A DNA stretch of 64,000 nucleotides from Pseudomonadota bacterium (GCA_021821045.1 JAKACW010000022.1:1-64000), one strand, 5' to 3'. Positions 25,517 through 35,670 are shown, counted from the first letter of the stretch. Notes: generated by a model from the sequence alone, not told the origin. Made by a program: numbers and translations.

Positions 25517-28252
25517 TTAGCTGATATCCGCCGTTGTATCGGCGACCGCGGCGGGCTGTTGCTCCTCGGGCGCCGGGGCTGATCGGTGCGCCAACCAGCG
25601 CCGCAGCATGGAGCGCAAGGCCGTGGGTTTCACCGGTTTCGAAAGAAAGTCATCCATGCCGGCCTGACGGCATTGATCCCAGGTCACAGCGAGACTATGC
25701 GCGGTGAGCGCAATGATCGGGACACGCTTACCGGTGCCTGCCTGTAGTTCCAGACGTCGAATCTCCCGCGAAGCCGCATAGCCGTCCATCTCCGGCATCT
25801 GACAGTCCATTAAGATTAGATCGTGTGCCTCCTTCTGCCATAGCACGACGGCATCGCGGCCGTTTTCCGCAACATCGACATGGTAACCGCCGCGTTTGAG
25901 CAAGCCGACAGCGACCTTCTGATTGACCAGATTATCCTCGGCCACGAGAATGCGCAGCCCTTCGCCGATTGGTTCGCGCACCGTGGCCTGCGGCGCCATG
26001 GCTTGAGCGGCCCTGCTGCCAAGCAGTCGACTCACGCACTCATAAAGCTGATCTTGCGACAAAGGCTTGTTGACGTAGGTGGTTATGCCCCGGCGTGCCC
26101 ACTCCGGGGCAAACTCATGCTCACCCACGCGTCGCAGTGCCACGATGCCCAGTGGCGGAGCCGCGTGGTGCGTGGAGAGCGACTCGGCGATGTCGAGAAA
26201 ATTCTCGAACCGGGTGCTCAAGAATACGGCCGAATAGGGGCGGTTCTGGTCCGATGACGACGCCAGGCGCGCCAACGCATCACTCGCCGAATTAACCTGG
26301 TCATACGGAATCGCCCATGCGTCGAGCAGGGCTTCGAGTCCGCCGTGATCCCGGCTATCTTGATCCACAATTAGAAAGCGCAGATCCCCGGCCGCGCGCT
26401 CGTAAACAAAGCACAGCGGCGCCAGATGGCTGCGTCCAAACCGCACCGTCACCCAAAACACGCTGCCCTTGCCGGGCTCGGATTCGACGCCGACTTGGCC
26501 GCCCATCAGCGTCGCGATTTGCTTAACAATGGCCAATCCCAGCCCCGTGCCGCCGTATTTGCGCGTCATGGACCCGTCGGCTTGCATGAACGACTCGAAA
26601 ATCTTGCCGCGCTTGTCGGCGGGAATACCGATACCCGTATCCTCGACTTCGAAACGCAGCACGATGTGCTCGTCCGATTCACGCTCCAGCTTGACCCGGA
26701 ACACGACCTGGCCATGGTCGGTGAATTTGATCGCGTTACCGACGAGGTTTATCAGGACCTGCTGCAGGCGGGTCGGGTCGCCCGAAACCTTCGCGGGCAA
26801 GTTCTCTTCGAGTTCGCACTTGAGTTCGACGTTCTTAGCGCGCGCCTGATCGGAAAACAGTTCCAACACGGTCTTGATTTGTTGGCTGAGATCAAGCTCG
26901 AGGTCCTCAAGCACCAGCCTGCCGGCTTCGAGTTTCGACAGATCAAGGATATCGTTGATGATATTAAGCAGAGTGTCGCCCGAACGCCGAGCCATATCGA
27001 CGTAATCGAACTGGTCAGGGCTCATCGGCGTGTCGGCGAGCAGGTCCAGCATACCCAAAATACCGCACATCGGTGTACGAATCTCGTGGCTGACGTTGGC
27101 GAGAAACTCCGATTTGATCCGCGCCGACGCCAGCGCCATATCCCTCGCCCGTTTAATCTCCTGTTCGATCCGCCGCCGGATGCGCACCTCTTTCTCGAGT
27201 TCCTCGTTACTGTCGGACAGGTTCTCGTACAGCCGGCGCATCTCGGTGGTCATGCTGTTAAAGCCCGCGATGAGGCTGCGGACATCGGCGTTGCCCCGCT
27301 CTTCCATCGTCTCCCCGAGCCGCCCGCGATCCTCCCGCATGCGCGCAAGCTGGGCGGTCAAACGCCGCAACGGCGCCAATACACTCGCCCCAATGACCAC
27401 CAAGGACAGCAAGCCGCAAAGAACGGTGGCAACCAAGGCCGACCCCAGTACGACCGCTTGGTTGCTCCGCATGTTGGCGTGCAGCTTGCGAAGATCGCGC
27501 GCCGCGGCGACGATCAACCGCGACCGAGGGTCGATCTCGATCATGGTCGTCGCGTGAACGAACTCTCGCGCGTGCTCGGGCGCGGGCCAAAGGTCCGATT
27601 CGTACAAAGCCTCATCATCGAGGACTGCGCGAAGGGGATAGCCGACCAGTTCCTCGAGTATCCCCAGCCGCTGGCGAACATCGGCGAACAAATGCAAATA
27701 GCCGGCTACGTTAAACGCCCCCACCGGCAGCGTGACATGGAGCCAGAGTCGTCCCGCGTCCCGACACCACCCGGTGTGGATCTTGCGCCGGGTCATTTCG
27801 TCGCTCATGAAATGCGGCGTCTCGCCCTCGATGCAAGCACGCAGCCGCGGCGCCTCCTGGTCTGCACGGGCCTGAGCGACAACCGCGAACGCGCTGTCGC
27901 TGATGGCCATTTCATCGAGTTCCAGACCTTCGACAGTCAATGGGTATTGGTAGAAACGGTCTTGCAGCAGTGTGGCAAGGGATTCTCGATCGCCGCCGCG
28001 CAGCGTATCGCGAAAACCCGCGTCGTTTTGAATGACGAGGCCGATTTCGGTCAACTTAGAGGAGAATTCGCGAAACTGCTCCGAAGTGCGCGTCGCAAGC
28101 AGGCTGGTGAGAGACTCTTCCTCCTGCGCAATGATTTGTCCTTTGAAGGTGTTCCCCGCATACAACACCAGGATTACCGCCGTCATCCCCATGAACACGA
28201 CGGCGAAGACGACAGTCGCGCGGGTTCCCATTATACGCCGCCACGCAGACAT
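25517..28252 (-). CDS. hybrid sensor histidine kinase with HAMP, degenerate receiver and C-terminal receiver
   Basis: A 911-residue inner-membrane kinase. Two membrane helices (about 13-31 and 273-297) bracket a periplasmic domain, then HAMP (VLAPLRRLTAQLARM), HisKA with FLANVSHEIRTPM, and HATPase with NLVGNAIKFT, VEDTGIGIP and [11 protein letters not shown] first receiver-like domain (about 650-765) has lost the phospho-Asp (VFLSTRFEN) though its Lys is kept (YVNKPL). The final receiver (about 780-895) is intact: VAEDNLVNQK, LILMDCQMPEMDG, SKPVKP. The architecture resembles BarA-like or TorS-like hybrid kinases, but the Hpt domain is missing, so it needs an outside phosphotransfer partner. 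It lies 142 bases after the nearest rhodanese gene, so it may be separate from the operon. Confidence 0.88.
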   Translation of the reverse strand: MSAWRRIMGTRATVVFAVVFMGMTAVILVLYAGNTFKGQIIAQEEESLTSLLATRTSEQFREFSSKLTEIGLVIQNDAGFRDTLRGGDRESLATLLQDRFYQYPLTVEGLELDEMAISDSAFAVVAQARADQEAPRLRACIEGETPHFMSDEMTRRKIHTGWCRDAGRLWLHVTLPVGAFNVAGYLHLFADVRQRLGILEELVGYPLRAVLDDEALYESDLWPAPEHAREFVHATTMIEIDPRSRLIVAAARDLRKLHANMRSNQAVVLGSALVATVLCGLLSLVVIGASVLAPLRRLTAQLARMREDRGRLGETMEERGNADVRSLIAGFNSMTTEMRRLYENLSDSNEELEKEVRIRRRIEQEIKRARDMALASARIKSEFLANVSHEIRTPMCGILGMLDLLADTPMSPDQFDYVDMARRSGDTLLNIINDILDLSKLEAGRLVLEDLELDLSQQIKTVLELFSDQARAKNVELKCELEENLPAKVSGDPTRLQQVLINLVGNAIKFTDHGQVVFRVKLERESDEHIVLRFEVEDTGIGIPADKRGKIFESFMQADGSMTRKYGGTGLGLAIVKQIATLMGGQVGVESEPGKGSVFWVTVRFGRSHLAPLCFVYERAAGDLRFLIVDQDSRDHGGLEALLDAWAIPYDQVNSASDALARLASSSDQNRPYSAVFLSTRFENFLDIAESLSTHHAAPPLGIVALRRVGEHEFAPEWARRGITTYVNKPLSQDQLYECVSRLLGSRAAQAMAPQATVREPIGEGLRILVAEDNLVNQKVAVGLLKRGGYHVDVAENGRDAVVLWQKEAHDLILMDCQMPEMDGYAASREIRRLELQAGTGKRVPIIALTAHSLAVTWDQCRQAGMDDFLSKPVKPTALRSMLRRWLAHRSAPAPEEQQPAAVADTTADIS

Positions 28253-28394
28253 GGCCGCTACTTAAAGGGCTAAGCAAGGGTTGGGAATGTGAGGGCGAGC
28301 TCCTCGGCAACCATTTGGCGGAATCACAGTGCTCAACGTCTTCGACCTCGCGTTATGGCTCCCTCACGTCGTCCGGGGTCCCGTTGCTACACCG

Positions 28395-28856
28395 TTATTC
28401 CTTGATGTACGGGTACTTCTTCTTTTTCCACTCTTCGAAGCCGCCGCGAAACCAGTAGACGTTTTTGTAGCCGCACTGCAGCGCGATATTCACGGCCACC
28501 GCACTGCGCCCGCACTTAGGACCATTGCAGTAGAACAGCACGGCCGCGTCCGAGTTGGGGGCGTGCTCGTGCAACGTGTCGCAGGTCGTTTTCTCGTCCG
28601 GCAAACTGATAGAGCCTTCGATATGGCCTTGTATCCGGTCGCTGGCAATCCGCGAGTCGATAATGATCAATTGCGGGACCTTATCGACCAGTGAAATCAA
28701 TTGCTCCGCATCGACCTTCTCGCTGCCCGGAATATTGTCAGGGGAAACGATCTCATCGGCGGCGAAACTGTGAGTGCTCACTGCGAGGCACCATAGTCCG
28801 GCCAAGAGGAGCAGGAAAAACCGATTGTTATCGCGTCGAATTTGGTGAACTCGCAT
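28395..28856 (-). CDS. exported rhodanese-like protein
   Basis: A 153-residue single-domain periplasmic rhodanese. Signal peptide (FFLLLLAGLWCLAVSTHSFA) then rhodanese fold: DAEQLISLV, LIIIDSRIASDRIQGHIEGS, active-site FYCNGPKCGRS and KNVYWFRGGFEEWKKK. The loop with CNGPKC has a second Cys, as in the paralogue at 35221-35670, so the active loop could hold a disulfide or metal. Such domains move sulfane sulfur. The gene is the last in the block, 106 bases beyond the kinase gene that ends at 28963. Confidence 0.82.
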   Translation of the reverse strand: MRVHQIRRDNNRFFLLLLAGLWCLAVSTHSFAADEIVSPDNIPGSEKVDAEQLISLVDKVPQLIIIDSRIASDRIQGHIEGSISLPDEKTTCDTLHEHAPNSDAAVLFYCNGPKCGRSAVAVNIALQCGYKNVYWFRGGFEEWKKKKYPYIKE

Positions 28857-28962
28857 ACAATGAATTTCCTAACTAACGGTGCGCCGTCCTCACGATACTG
28901 CCTTCCTTATCGGATTTCCCAACCGCAGACTTAAGCGCGTTTTCCATTATAGTCAGTACAGT

Positions 28963-30462
28963 TTAATGTGCGGAGTGTTCGAGAACGTGTTCCTGAACGA
29001 CGGTAAGGCTATCGGGACCATACCAGGGTAGAGTCAACGTAAATTGGGAACCACGCCCGGGAGTCGAATCAACGACGATATCCCCCCCGAGCATTTTGCA
29101 GAATCGTTTGGTTATAGCCAACCCCAATCCCGTGCCTCCGAAACGTCGCGTCGTGGATGAATCCGCCTGAACGAACTCACTGAACAAGCGCTGCTGCTGC
29201 GCCGGCGTCATACCGATCCCCGTGTCGCTCACCTCAATAAGCAACCAATCGAACCGCCCCCGCCGTTCCCGCTGGGCCACCAATACCACACCGCCCTTTT
29301 CGGTGAACTTGATGGCGTTGCTCAGCAAGTTGAACAGCATTTGGCGCATCTTCACCGCGTCCCCGCGCATTACGCCCAACGGCGCCTTTAGGTCCAAGCG
29401 AAGATCAATCCGCTTGGTATCCACCATCGGTCGAACCGTGCTGGCGACCCCTTCGATCAGCTCCGCTGCGTCGAAATCCTCCGTATGGATCTCCATCTTG
29501 CCCGCTTCAATCTTCGACAAGTCCAATACGTCATTAATAAGCGTCAGCAGGTGCTTGCCGGCAAAATTGATCTTTTCCAGATCCTTCACGTTCTGCGACT
29601 CTTCGACGCTCCTGATTTCATCGATAACCATCTCGCTGTAGCCGATGATGGCGTTGAGGGGTGTGCGCAGCTCATGACTCATGTTGGCGAGGAAGCGGCT
29701 CTTCGCTTTTGTCGCCTCCTCCAACATTCGGTTGCTCTCCCGAAGCTCGCTTAGAATCCGCTCTTTCTGCTCGTGACTCTCGCGCAATGCGCCAGTCATA
29801 AGGTTGAAGGATTCGGCGAGGTTGCCCAACTCGTCCTGGGTTCGTATTTTGACGTCATAGCCGAGATCGCCTTCCGCCACCCGTCTGAAACTCGTTTTGA
29901 GCGCTTTTAGGGGCCTAAGCACATTGAGCATGAATGCGACATAAATCGTCGCCGCCAAAAATACGGTGATGGCCACATTGGCAATCATCTGCCGGTAGAA
30001 GATCTCATTGGCGGCGTCGACGATCCTTTTCTCGTTCACGCCCACAGTCAAGCGGCCCAACTCGCCGGCGTCATAGTCGATAACGAACTCCTTGACCATC
30101 ACGGGCGATCCCGCAGGCTCCCCGGCATTCCCCCCATCGTATTTGGCGCGATCGCTTTCGGGGCCGTGAAATGCGATGACCTTTCCGCCTGCATCCCGAA
30201 TGAGGGCGTAGTCTATGTCCGGCTGACTGGCGATGTCCCGCACATGGCTTTCCAGTCCGATAAAGTCCATGCTGAGTATCGAGTCCGTGGCGACGCGCGC
30301 GATAAATCTCCCCATTGCGTCCACCCCCGCCATGCGTTGTTCCATGCTTTGCGCCTTGCTGTGGGTCGCGGTGGTGACAGCCGTGATACTCGTCGTAGCC
30401 GAGAGAATGACCACGACGATGGCGACAAACTTAACCCCGAGATACCGCTTGAAGATGTTCAC
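28963..30462 (-). CDS. HAMP sensor histidine kinase
   Basis: A 499-residue membrane kinase. N-terminal helix (about 8-31), a periplasmic sensor (about 40-155), second helix (about 160-180, [20 protein letters not shown]), HAMP ([20 protein letters not shown]), HisKA ([20 protein letters not shown]) and HATPase ([33 protein letters not shown]). There is no receiver, so it probably phosphorylates a partner such as the small receiver at 32967-33329. The start is GTG at 30462, 13 bases after the PhnD-like gene. That protein is a likely periplasmic ligand for the sensor domain. The kinase core closely resembles those at 33362-35194 and 49908-52166. Confidence 0.88.
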   Translation of the reverse strand: MNIFKRYLGVKFVAIVVVILSATTSITAVTTATHSKAQSMEQRMAGVDAMGRFIARVATDSILSMDFIGLESHVRDIASQPDIDYALIRDAGGKVIAFHGPESDRAKYDGGNAGEPAGSPVMVKEFVIDYDAGELGRLTVGVNEKRIVDAANEIFYRQMIANVAITVFLAATIYVAFMLNVLRPLKALKTSFRRVAEGDLGYDVKIRTQDELGNLAESFNLMTGALRESHEQKERILSELRESNRMLEEATKAKSRFLANMSHELRTPLNAIIGYSEMVIDEIRSVEESQNVKDLEKINFAGKHLLTLINDVLDLSKIEAGKMEIHTEDFDAAELIEGVASTVRPMVDTKRIDLRLDLKAPLGVMRGDAVKMRQMLFNLLSNAIKFTEKGGVVLVAQRERRGRFDWLLIEVSDTGIGMTPAQQQRLFSEFVQADSSTTRRFGGTGLGLAITKRFCKMLGGDIVVDSTPGRGSQFTLTLPWYGPDSLTVVQEHVLEHSAH

Positions 30463-30475
30463 GACGCGGCCGCAC

Positions 30476-31333
30476 TCATAGCTCCTCCCCGGTAACGCGC
30501 AGAATTATTCTTCGGCAACCGTCATAGTCCGCGTCGTTCGCCTCGCGAATCCCCGTCAGCCCGGCTTGGCTTAGAATCTGCTTACCCTCCACGCTGTTGT
30601 TGAGTTCGAGCAGCGCATCGACGAATCGCTTGCGCTCCTGCGCGCCAAGCCCGTCGCGAACGGCCCAGGGCAACTGCGGGAGTTCCTCACCCTTGGCGAT
30701 AATCTCCATCTGATCCATGTCTATGTTCCGCCCGAGGGTGGAGAAGTTCGGGGCCACATCGCCGATGCCCGCGGCCATCGCCTGGTCGTAGAACACCGCG
30801 ATCATGGCGTTCGGGGGATTGAGCGCAAAGTCCTCTTGAAACGACCCCTCGGCCAAGCCCAGATCCATAAGGAGGTACTTCGCCGCCACATAGGACACCA
30901 TCGCCGTGGGGCCGCCGCCGAAGACGACTTTTTTGCCCTTGAGCTGTTGAACCTCGCGAATGCCGCTTTTCTTCGTAACGGCGATCGCCGCGGCGATGGT
31001 CGTTTTGCCGAACTCCTCGTTCTGCAGCACGACGTCATAACCGAACTGTTTTTTGCTCTTGAGGTAGTGCAGCTGATTGAAGTGCACCATGTCGTAGCGC
31101 TTCGCCGCCACGGCTCGCCAGAATGAATCGAAATCCTTGGAGGTTTCCAGCCGAACCTCCCGGCCGAGGGTTGCGGACAAATAGCGAACCATCGCGGTAA
31201 ACTTGTTGTGCGTCTCCTTCGCGCTGGTGCGGGGAAACACACCCAAGACGTAAGGCTCCTGCGCACACGCGGGCGGCGGGCCAAAAGCGATGGCAACTAA
31301 AAGTCCCAGCGAATAAATTAGTCCCCGCGACAT
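30476..31333 (-). CDS. PhnD-like periplasmic binding protein without transporter partners
   Basis: A 285-residue PhnD-type binding protein. Signal peptide ([20 protein letters not shown], ending ACAQ), then [32 protein letters not shown] and [18 protein letters not shown]. This family binds phosphonate, phosphite or other anions for ABC transporters, but no permease or ATPase gene is near. It lies seven bases after the REC-REC-HDOD gene and 13 before a HAMP kinase gene, so it probably acts as a sensory co-receptor for that kinase. The ligand is unknown; the neighbouring rhodaneses only hint at an oxyanion or sulfur compound. Confidence 0.84.
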   Translation of the reverse strand: MSRGLIYSLGLLVAIAFGPPPACAQEPYVLGVFPRTSAKETHNKFTAMVRYLSATLGREVRLETSKDFDSFWRAVAAKRYDMVHFNQLHYLKSKKQFGYDVVLQNEEFGKTTIAAAIAVTKKSGIREVQQLKGKKVVFGGGPTAMVSYVAAKYLLMDLGLAEGSFQEDFALNPPNAMIAVFYDQAMAAGIGDVAPNFSTLGRNIDMDQMEIIAKGEELPQLPWAVRDGLGAQERKRFVDALLELNNSVEGKQILSQAGLTGIREANDADYDGCRRIILRVTGEEL

Positions 31334-31340
31334 ACCGACC

Positions 31341-32957
31341 CTATACCGTTTTGACTTTTTCCATCTCGGCCTTCGTCCAATCGACGATTTCCGAGAAACC
31401 CGCCGGCGTCAGACCGATCGCCCCGCAGAGCGTATCGCGATCGTCCCGAGGCGGATCCGCCCCCTCGAACCCGGCGCTGATCGCCGCTGCGTCGGCGCAG
31501 GCGAGGATCAATTGCAATTCGTCGGCCTTGTCGAGATTCGAATGATGGACGGAAGCAAAACTGATTGCTCGCTCGTCCATGTTCCACGACATCAGGGTCA
31601 CCGCCCCCAATTCCTCGTGCACGGCAACCAACACGGCCGCGATCTCCTCCTCATCCAAACGGTCACCGCCGTTTGACTGCTCAATGGCCTTGACCGCCAC
31701 GGCCATCCCGATATCGTGAAGCAGGCCCCAGGTGTAGAACTCATCCCCCTGGCGACCTTTTGTTTCCGCGATTTTCTTCGCCGCCAGCGCGCAGGCCAAT
31801 GAATGCAGCCACACCCGCTCCATTACCCTGCCGGTGGACTTCATATTGCAATTAAACGCCTGCTTGTGGGCTATGGTGGTGACATAGTGGCGCGTCTCTG
31901 CCATTCCGATGCGCGTCAGGGCATCGACGATCTTGTGGACCTTGGCCGCCCCTTGGTAGAAGGTCGAATTGGCGATGCCCAACAGCTTCGCGGTCATCGC
32001 CGGATCCATCTCGATGATCTTGGCAATTTCCTCGATCGGCGTGGCCGGATCCATGGACAACTGGGTAACGGTCGTTGCGATGTCAGTGGGCACCGGCAGC
32101 TCGACGCCCACGTTCTTTACTGCTCGTTTGACCGATTCGATCCAGCCGGTGACACCCTCCTCGGCCGCATCAACCTTTTTTGCATACCCTAGAAAACCTC
32201 TGATGCGCGCCTTGAGCAGCACATTGTCAAACGGCTTGACGACGTAGTCCGCCGCGCCGAGCTGGAGCGCCTTCTTGATGCTGCTTTGTTCATCCACCGA
32301 GGAAATCATCAGCACAGGAATGCCTTTGGTCTTCTTGTCCTTCTTGAGGTGGGCAAGGACCTGGTAGCCATCCATCTCGGGCATCATAATGTCGAGCAGA
32401 ATCAACTGCGGCGTCTTTTGGGCTAGGATCGCCAGGGCTTCTTTGCCTGAGCGCGCGCCAACCACCTCCAAACCATACTCCGTCAAGCGACGTTCGAGCA
32501 CTTCCCGGTTTAGGTCCACATCGTCGACAATCAATACCTCGCCGGACATGGGTGCGCTGAAGTCATCCGCGCCCTGTGGTTTCGCCTTACCACGAGACAG
32601 CAAACGTTGAACGCGGCTGCGCAGCAGGTCCGGCTCGAAAGGCTTCGTGATATAGTCGGCGGCGCCTTTCTTAATGCACTTGACCACCGTTTGCATGTCG
32701 TTGACGGCGGTAACCATCATGACCGGGATCGACTTTGTCTTGGCGCTTTCTTTGAGCTTGTCCAATACTTCGTAGCCGTCCATCACCGGCATCATGATGT
32801 CCAGCAACATGGCATCGGGCGCTTGAATGGTCAGGAGTTCCAACGCCTCCTTGCCATCCTTCGCCGTGATGACGTTGTAACTCTCGTGCTCGAGCCGACG
32901 ACGCAGGACGTCCCGATTCAGCTCGTTATCGTCGACGACGAGAATGGTGAGCGGCAT
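31341..32957 (-). CDS. tandem receiver-HDOD signalling protein
   Basis: A 538-residue cytoplasmic protein with two intact receivers and an HDOD domain. REC1 (about 1-120): LVVDDNELNR, LLDIMMPVMDG, TKPFEPD. REC2 (about 140-260): LIVDDVDLNR, LLDIMMPEMDG, VKPFDNV. HDOD (about 290-500): VPTDIATTVTQLSMDPATPI, LLGIANSTFYQGA, LLHDIGMAV. HDOD proteins do not themselves degrade c-di-GMP but regulate such partners, and the HD-GYP protein in this block could be one. The stop is seven bases before the PhnD-like gene, and the start nine bases after the small receiver gene, so it is in the operon core. Confidence 0.88.
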   Translation of the reverse strand: MPLTILVVDDNELNRDVLRRRLEHESYNVITAKDGKEALELLTIQAPDAMLLDIMMPVMDGYEVLDKLKESAKTKSIPVMMVTAVNDMQTVVKCIKKGAADYITKPFEPDLLRSRVQRLLSRGKAKPQGADDFSAPMSGEVLIVDDVDLNREVLERRLTEYGLEVVGARSGKEALAILAQKTPQLILLDIMMPEMDGYQVLAHLKKDKKTKGIPVLMISSVDEQSSIKKALQLGAADYVVKPFDNVLLKARIRGFLGYAKKVDAAEEGVTGWIESVKRAVKNVGVELPVPTDIATTVTQLSMDPATPIEEIAKIIEMDPAMTAKLLGIANSTFYQGAAKVHKIVDALTRIGMAETRHYVTTIAHKQAFNCNMKSTGRVMERVWLHSLACALAAKKIAETKGRQGDEFYTWGLLHDIGMAVAVKAIEQSNGGDRLDEEEIAAVLVAVHEELGAVTLMSWNMDERAISFASVHHSNLDKADELQLILACADAAAISAGFEGADPPRDDRDTLCGAIGLTPAGFSEIVDWTKAEMEKVKTV

Positions 32958-32966
32958 AGGCGTTCT

Positions 32967-33329
32967 CTAGCCCAGAGCCTTTTCAACTTTATCGAGCAGC
33001 CGGGCGAAGTCGACCGGTTTGGTGTCATAGTCGTCGCATCCGGCCTCCATGGCCTTCTCCCGGTCGCCCGCCATGGCATGGGCCGTCAGGGCGATAAGAG
33101 GGATAGCCTGAGTCGCGGGGTTGCACTTGATCTGACGAGTGGCCTCCCAGCCGTCGATCTCGGGCAGGCTCATGTCCATGAGGATGAGATCAGGCTTGTG
33201 CTTTTCCGCCAGGACAATTCCCTCTCTCCCGTCGACGGCCATAATCACCGTATAGCCCTTTTTCTCAAGACGCCGCGACAACATGTCCCGGTTCATCTCG
33301 TTGTCTTCCACAAGCAGTATCGTCGCCAT
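32967..33329 (-). CDS. single-domain response regulator (CheY/DivK-like)
   Basis: A 120-residue receiver with all phosphoacceptor residues: LLVEDNEMNRDMLSRR (acidic pair), LILMDMSLPEIDGWE (phospho-Asp), ALTAHAM (Thr) and DTKPVDF (Lys). It has no output domain, so it probably shuttles phosphate to or from the hybrid kinases, or works by binding. The N-terminal segment matches the receivers of the HDOD and HD-GYP proteins nearby, which suggests local duplication. It lies 32 bases after the kinase gene and nine before the HDOD gene. Confidence 0.9.
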   Translation of the reverse strand: MATILLVEDNEMNRDMLSRRLEKKGYTVIMAVDGREGIVLAEKHKPDLILMDMSLPEIDGWEATRQIKCNPATQAIPLIALTAHAMAGDREKAMEAGCDDYDTKPVDFARLLDKVEKALG

Positions 33330-33361
33330 ATCTCTGTCCTTACATCATCAACAATAAATTA

Positions 33362-35194
33362 CTACACCGACATTCCCGCCGCGGACGGGATTTTGACCTT
33401 AAACGTGGAGCCGCGCCCCACTTCGCTCTCAAGCATAATGTCACCGCCCATAAGCTGGGTTAAACGCTTGGCGATGGCCAAGCCAAGACCGGTACCGCCG
33501 TGCCGCCGCGTCGTCGATTCGTCCGCTTGGAAAAAGGGTTGAAACAAACGCCGGACCGCCGCCTGATCAATGCCCTCGCCCGAATCCATGACAGCGATTT
33601 CGATCCAATTGGCATCGCCGTTGGTAACCGAAACGACGACTTTGCCATCGTGGGTGAACTTCGCCGCGTTGTCGATGATTTTGTGCATGACCTTTGCGGT
33701 CTTCTCAGGATCGGCAAACGCCCAGCGGGCCCCCTCCGAGCGCTCAACGATCAATTCGTTCTTGTTGCTGAGCATCCTGGGATTCGCGGCCGTGACCACG
33801 TCATCAATCAGCCGATTGACGTCGAATTTCTCACAATAGACGGCGACTGTGCCGGCCTCGATCTTGGAAATCTCGAGGATCTCATCGATCAGCCGCAACA
33901 GACCGCGTCCCGCACTGACCATTTTCAGAAGATCATCGGTGGTCCGTGAGTCCTGCTTCGCGGCGAACTCGTCTCGTAAAATCTCTCCGTAGCCGATTAT
34001 CGCATTAAGCGGAGTACGCAATTCGTGGGTCATGTTGGCAAGAAACGCGCTTTTTGCGCGATTCGCTTCCTGTGCCTCTTTTTCCGACTTGATCAGCGCT
34101 TCCTGAGTCTCACCGACACGCTTAATCATCATGTCCAGCGCTTCCCCAAGCAAACCGATTTCGTCGCGCTTCTGCGGCGGCACCTTGATGGCATAGTTTC
34201 CGTTGGCGAAATGACGCACCGCGGCAATCATGTCGGAAAGTCTAGACATATTCCTGCCGATAACCGCTAGCGCGATAACAAGGGCAACAAATACACCGGC
34301 AGCGGTCACCGCCGTATTACGCAGCGTGTTGTTGTTCAGCGAGCGAGCAAAATCGGTAACGTCTTCCCCAATCAGCACGTTCCCCAACACCGCGTCTCCG
34401 TGACCTCGCAGCGGCAACAGGCTCGCCTGCCACACTACACTATCGCGTTCCACCATCGCGCGCTGCGCATCGGCGCCAAAATGCTGCAGCGCCGCATGGA
34501 GAACCGACGAATGCGCCTCATCGCTGATCATGGTCAGCCCCGACGACCCGGCGCCAGCCGCGGGCGTTTGCACGAAGCCGGCGATTCCGTTCACGGTCTT
34601 GGCAAAACCGCCGATCACAGTCGCAAGTTCACCGCTGCCTTCTGCTACGCCAACCAACTCGCCGTCGGTGTAGACGGGCCAGACAACGGACACTGCGACC
34701 CCGTCGTCAACCGTTTCCATCCCGTGAAGAATCTTGCGCTGAACCAAAGCGTCGCGAATCAATGCCCGCGGCTTTCGCCCGACGATTCCCGCCGGATCAT
34801 GCACATTTAGAAACGGCTCGCCGTCGGTCGTGTAGAAACTCAGGCGGGTGAAATTGGTCAACGTGCTGATTCGGTTGAAAGGCGGCAGGGCGTACTGCAT
34901 CAGGGCGTCGCGATCGCGCTTACTGAAGGCGTCCACCACGTTGCGCGTCAATATCCGCGACAATCGCTCTTGAATCGTCTCGTATTCGGTATCTATCAGC
35001 TTTTTGAGCAAAATGGAGTGGCTGTTCAACGCGCTGCGATCCATGGCCGCAGTAAGATTACGCTGACCATAGTAGCTGGACGCGTACATGACGGCGACAA
35101 CCAAACACAGCACCGTCCCTAGCACGAGCGTGATGCGGCCATTGAGACTACTCAAGTAGCTGATGCTGCCGCCGGCTGTCTTTTCCTTGTACAT
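33362..35194 (-). CDS. HAMP sensor histidine kinase
   Basis: A 610-residue membrane kinase. A helix near the N-terminus (about 15-35, ITLVLGTVLCLVVAVMYASS) and another near residue 290 enclose a large double-Cache-like periplasmic sensor (FYTTDGEPFLNVHDPAGIVG; VAVSVVWPVYTDGELVGVAE). Then HAMP, HisKA ([20 protein letters not shown]) and HATPase ([34 protein letters not shown]). The start ATG at 35194 is chosen because a longer frame to 35296 would overlap the rhodanese gene. It sits between that rhodanese gene and the small receiver gene, so it is probably the main input of the block. Confidence 0.87.
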   Translation of the reverse strand: MYKEKTAGGSISYLSSLNGRITLVLGTVLCLVVAVMYASSYYGQRNLTAAMDRSALNSHSILLKKLIDTEYETIQERLSRILTRNVVDAFSKRDRDALMQYALPPFNRISTLTNFTRLSFYTTDGEPFLNVHDPAGIVGRKPRALIRDALVQRKILHGMETVDDGVAVSVVWPVYTDGELVGVAEGSGELATVIGGFAKTVNGIAGFVQTPAAGAGSSGLTMISDEAHSSVLHAALQHFGADAQRAMVERDSVVWQASLLPLRGHGDAVLGNVLIGEDVTDFARSLNNNTLRNTAVTAAGVFVALVIALAVIGRNMSRLSDMIAAVRHFANGNYAIKVPPQKRDEIGLLGEALDMMIKRVGETQEALIKSEKEAQEANRAKSAFLANMTHELRTPLNAIIGYGEILRDEFAAKQDSRTTDDLLKMVSAGRGLLRLIDEILEISKIEAGTVAVYCEKFDVNRLIDDVVTAANPRMLSNKNELIVERSEGARWAFADPEKTAKVMHKIIDNAAKFTHDGKVVVSVTNGDANWIEIAVMDSGEGIDQAAVRRLFQPFFQADESTTRRHGGTGLGLAIAKRLTQLMGGDIMLESEVGRGSTFKVKIPSAAGMSV

Positions 35195-35220
35195 AGGCGT
35201 TGGCGATGGGCCCCGGTTAT

Positions 35221-35670
35221 CTACTCGACGGGGTATCCAAGCGAACTCCACTCGGGAATTCCGCCGCGAAACCAGTAGACTTTGCGATAGCCCCACTCGA
35301 TGGCGAGCGCCGCCGCTTTATGGCTTTTCAAGCATTTCGGGCCGTTGCAGTAGAACAGCACCGGGTGTTCCTTATCCGCCGGCAACACCTCCCGGTAGAG
35401 ATCTAGATTGTCCGCATTCAAATGGACCGCGCCGGGCAAATGCCCGTCCAGATACTCATCTTTGATTCGTGAATCGATAATGAGCAGCGGTTCCTTTTGA
35501 TCCAGCGCCCGCTTGACCCAGTCGGCATCGACAAGTGTGCTGCCCGCCAGGTTCTCGGGGGCATGTTTCTTGTCCCCCGCGATGCTCGCCGGCGAAATAA
35601 GAATCACGGCCAATAGGCCGAACCAACCCCAAAGGGATGAACGCGCGCGCTTCATCTTCATGATCGTCAC
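35221..35670 (-). CDS. exported rhodanese-like protein (paralogue)
   Basis: A 149-residue periplasmic single-domain rhodanese with a signal peptide (LWGWFGLLAVILISPASIAG). Rhodanese motifs: LLIIDSRIKDEYLDGHLPGA, FYCNGPKCLKS and YRKVYWFRGGIPEWSSLGYP. It is a clear paralogue of the protein at 28395-28856, sharing the FYCNGPKC loop and the VYWFRGG ending. It lies 26 bases upstream of the kinase gene that starts at 35194, so the two probably function together, perhaps as redox or sulfane-sulfur input for the sensor. Confidence 0.82.
   Translation of the reverse strand: MTIMKMKRARSSLWGWFGLLAVILISPASIAGDKKHAPENLAGSTLVDADWVKRALDQKEPLLIIDSRIKDEYLDGHLPGAVHLNADNLDLYREVLPADKEHPVLFYCNGPKCLKSHKAAALAIEWGYRKVYWFRGGIPEWSSLGYPVE

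Noticed and set aside
26426-28273. A 615-codon open frame on the plus strand
   Set aside because: It is antisense to the hybrid kinase gene, whose domains are complete in order. High GC often leaves such long shadow frames.
30476-31333. A phosphonate ABC transporter operon
   Set aside because: No permease or ATPase gene is next to the binding protein gene. Signal-transduction genes surround it instead.
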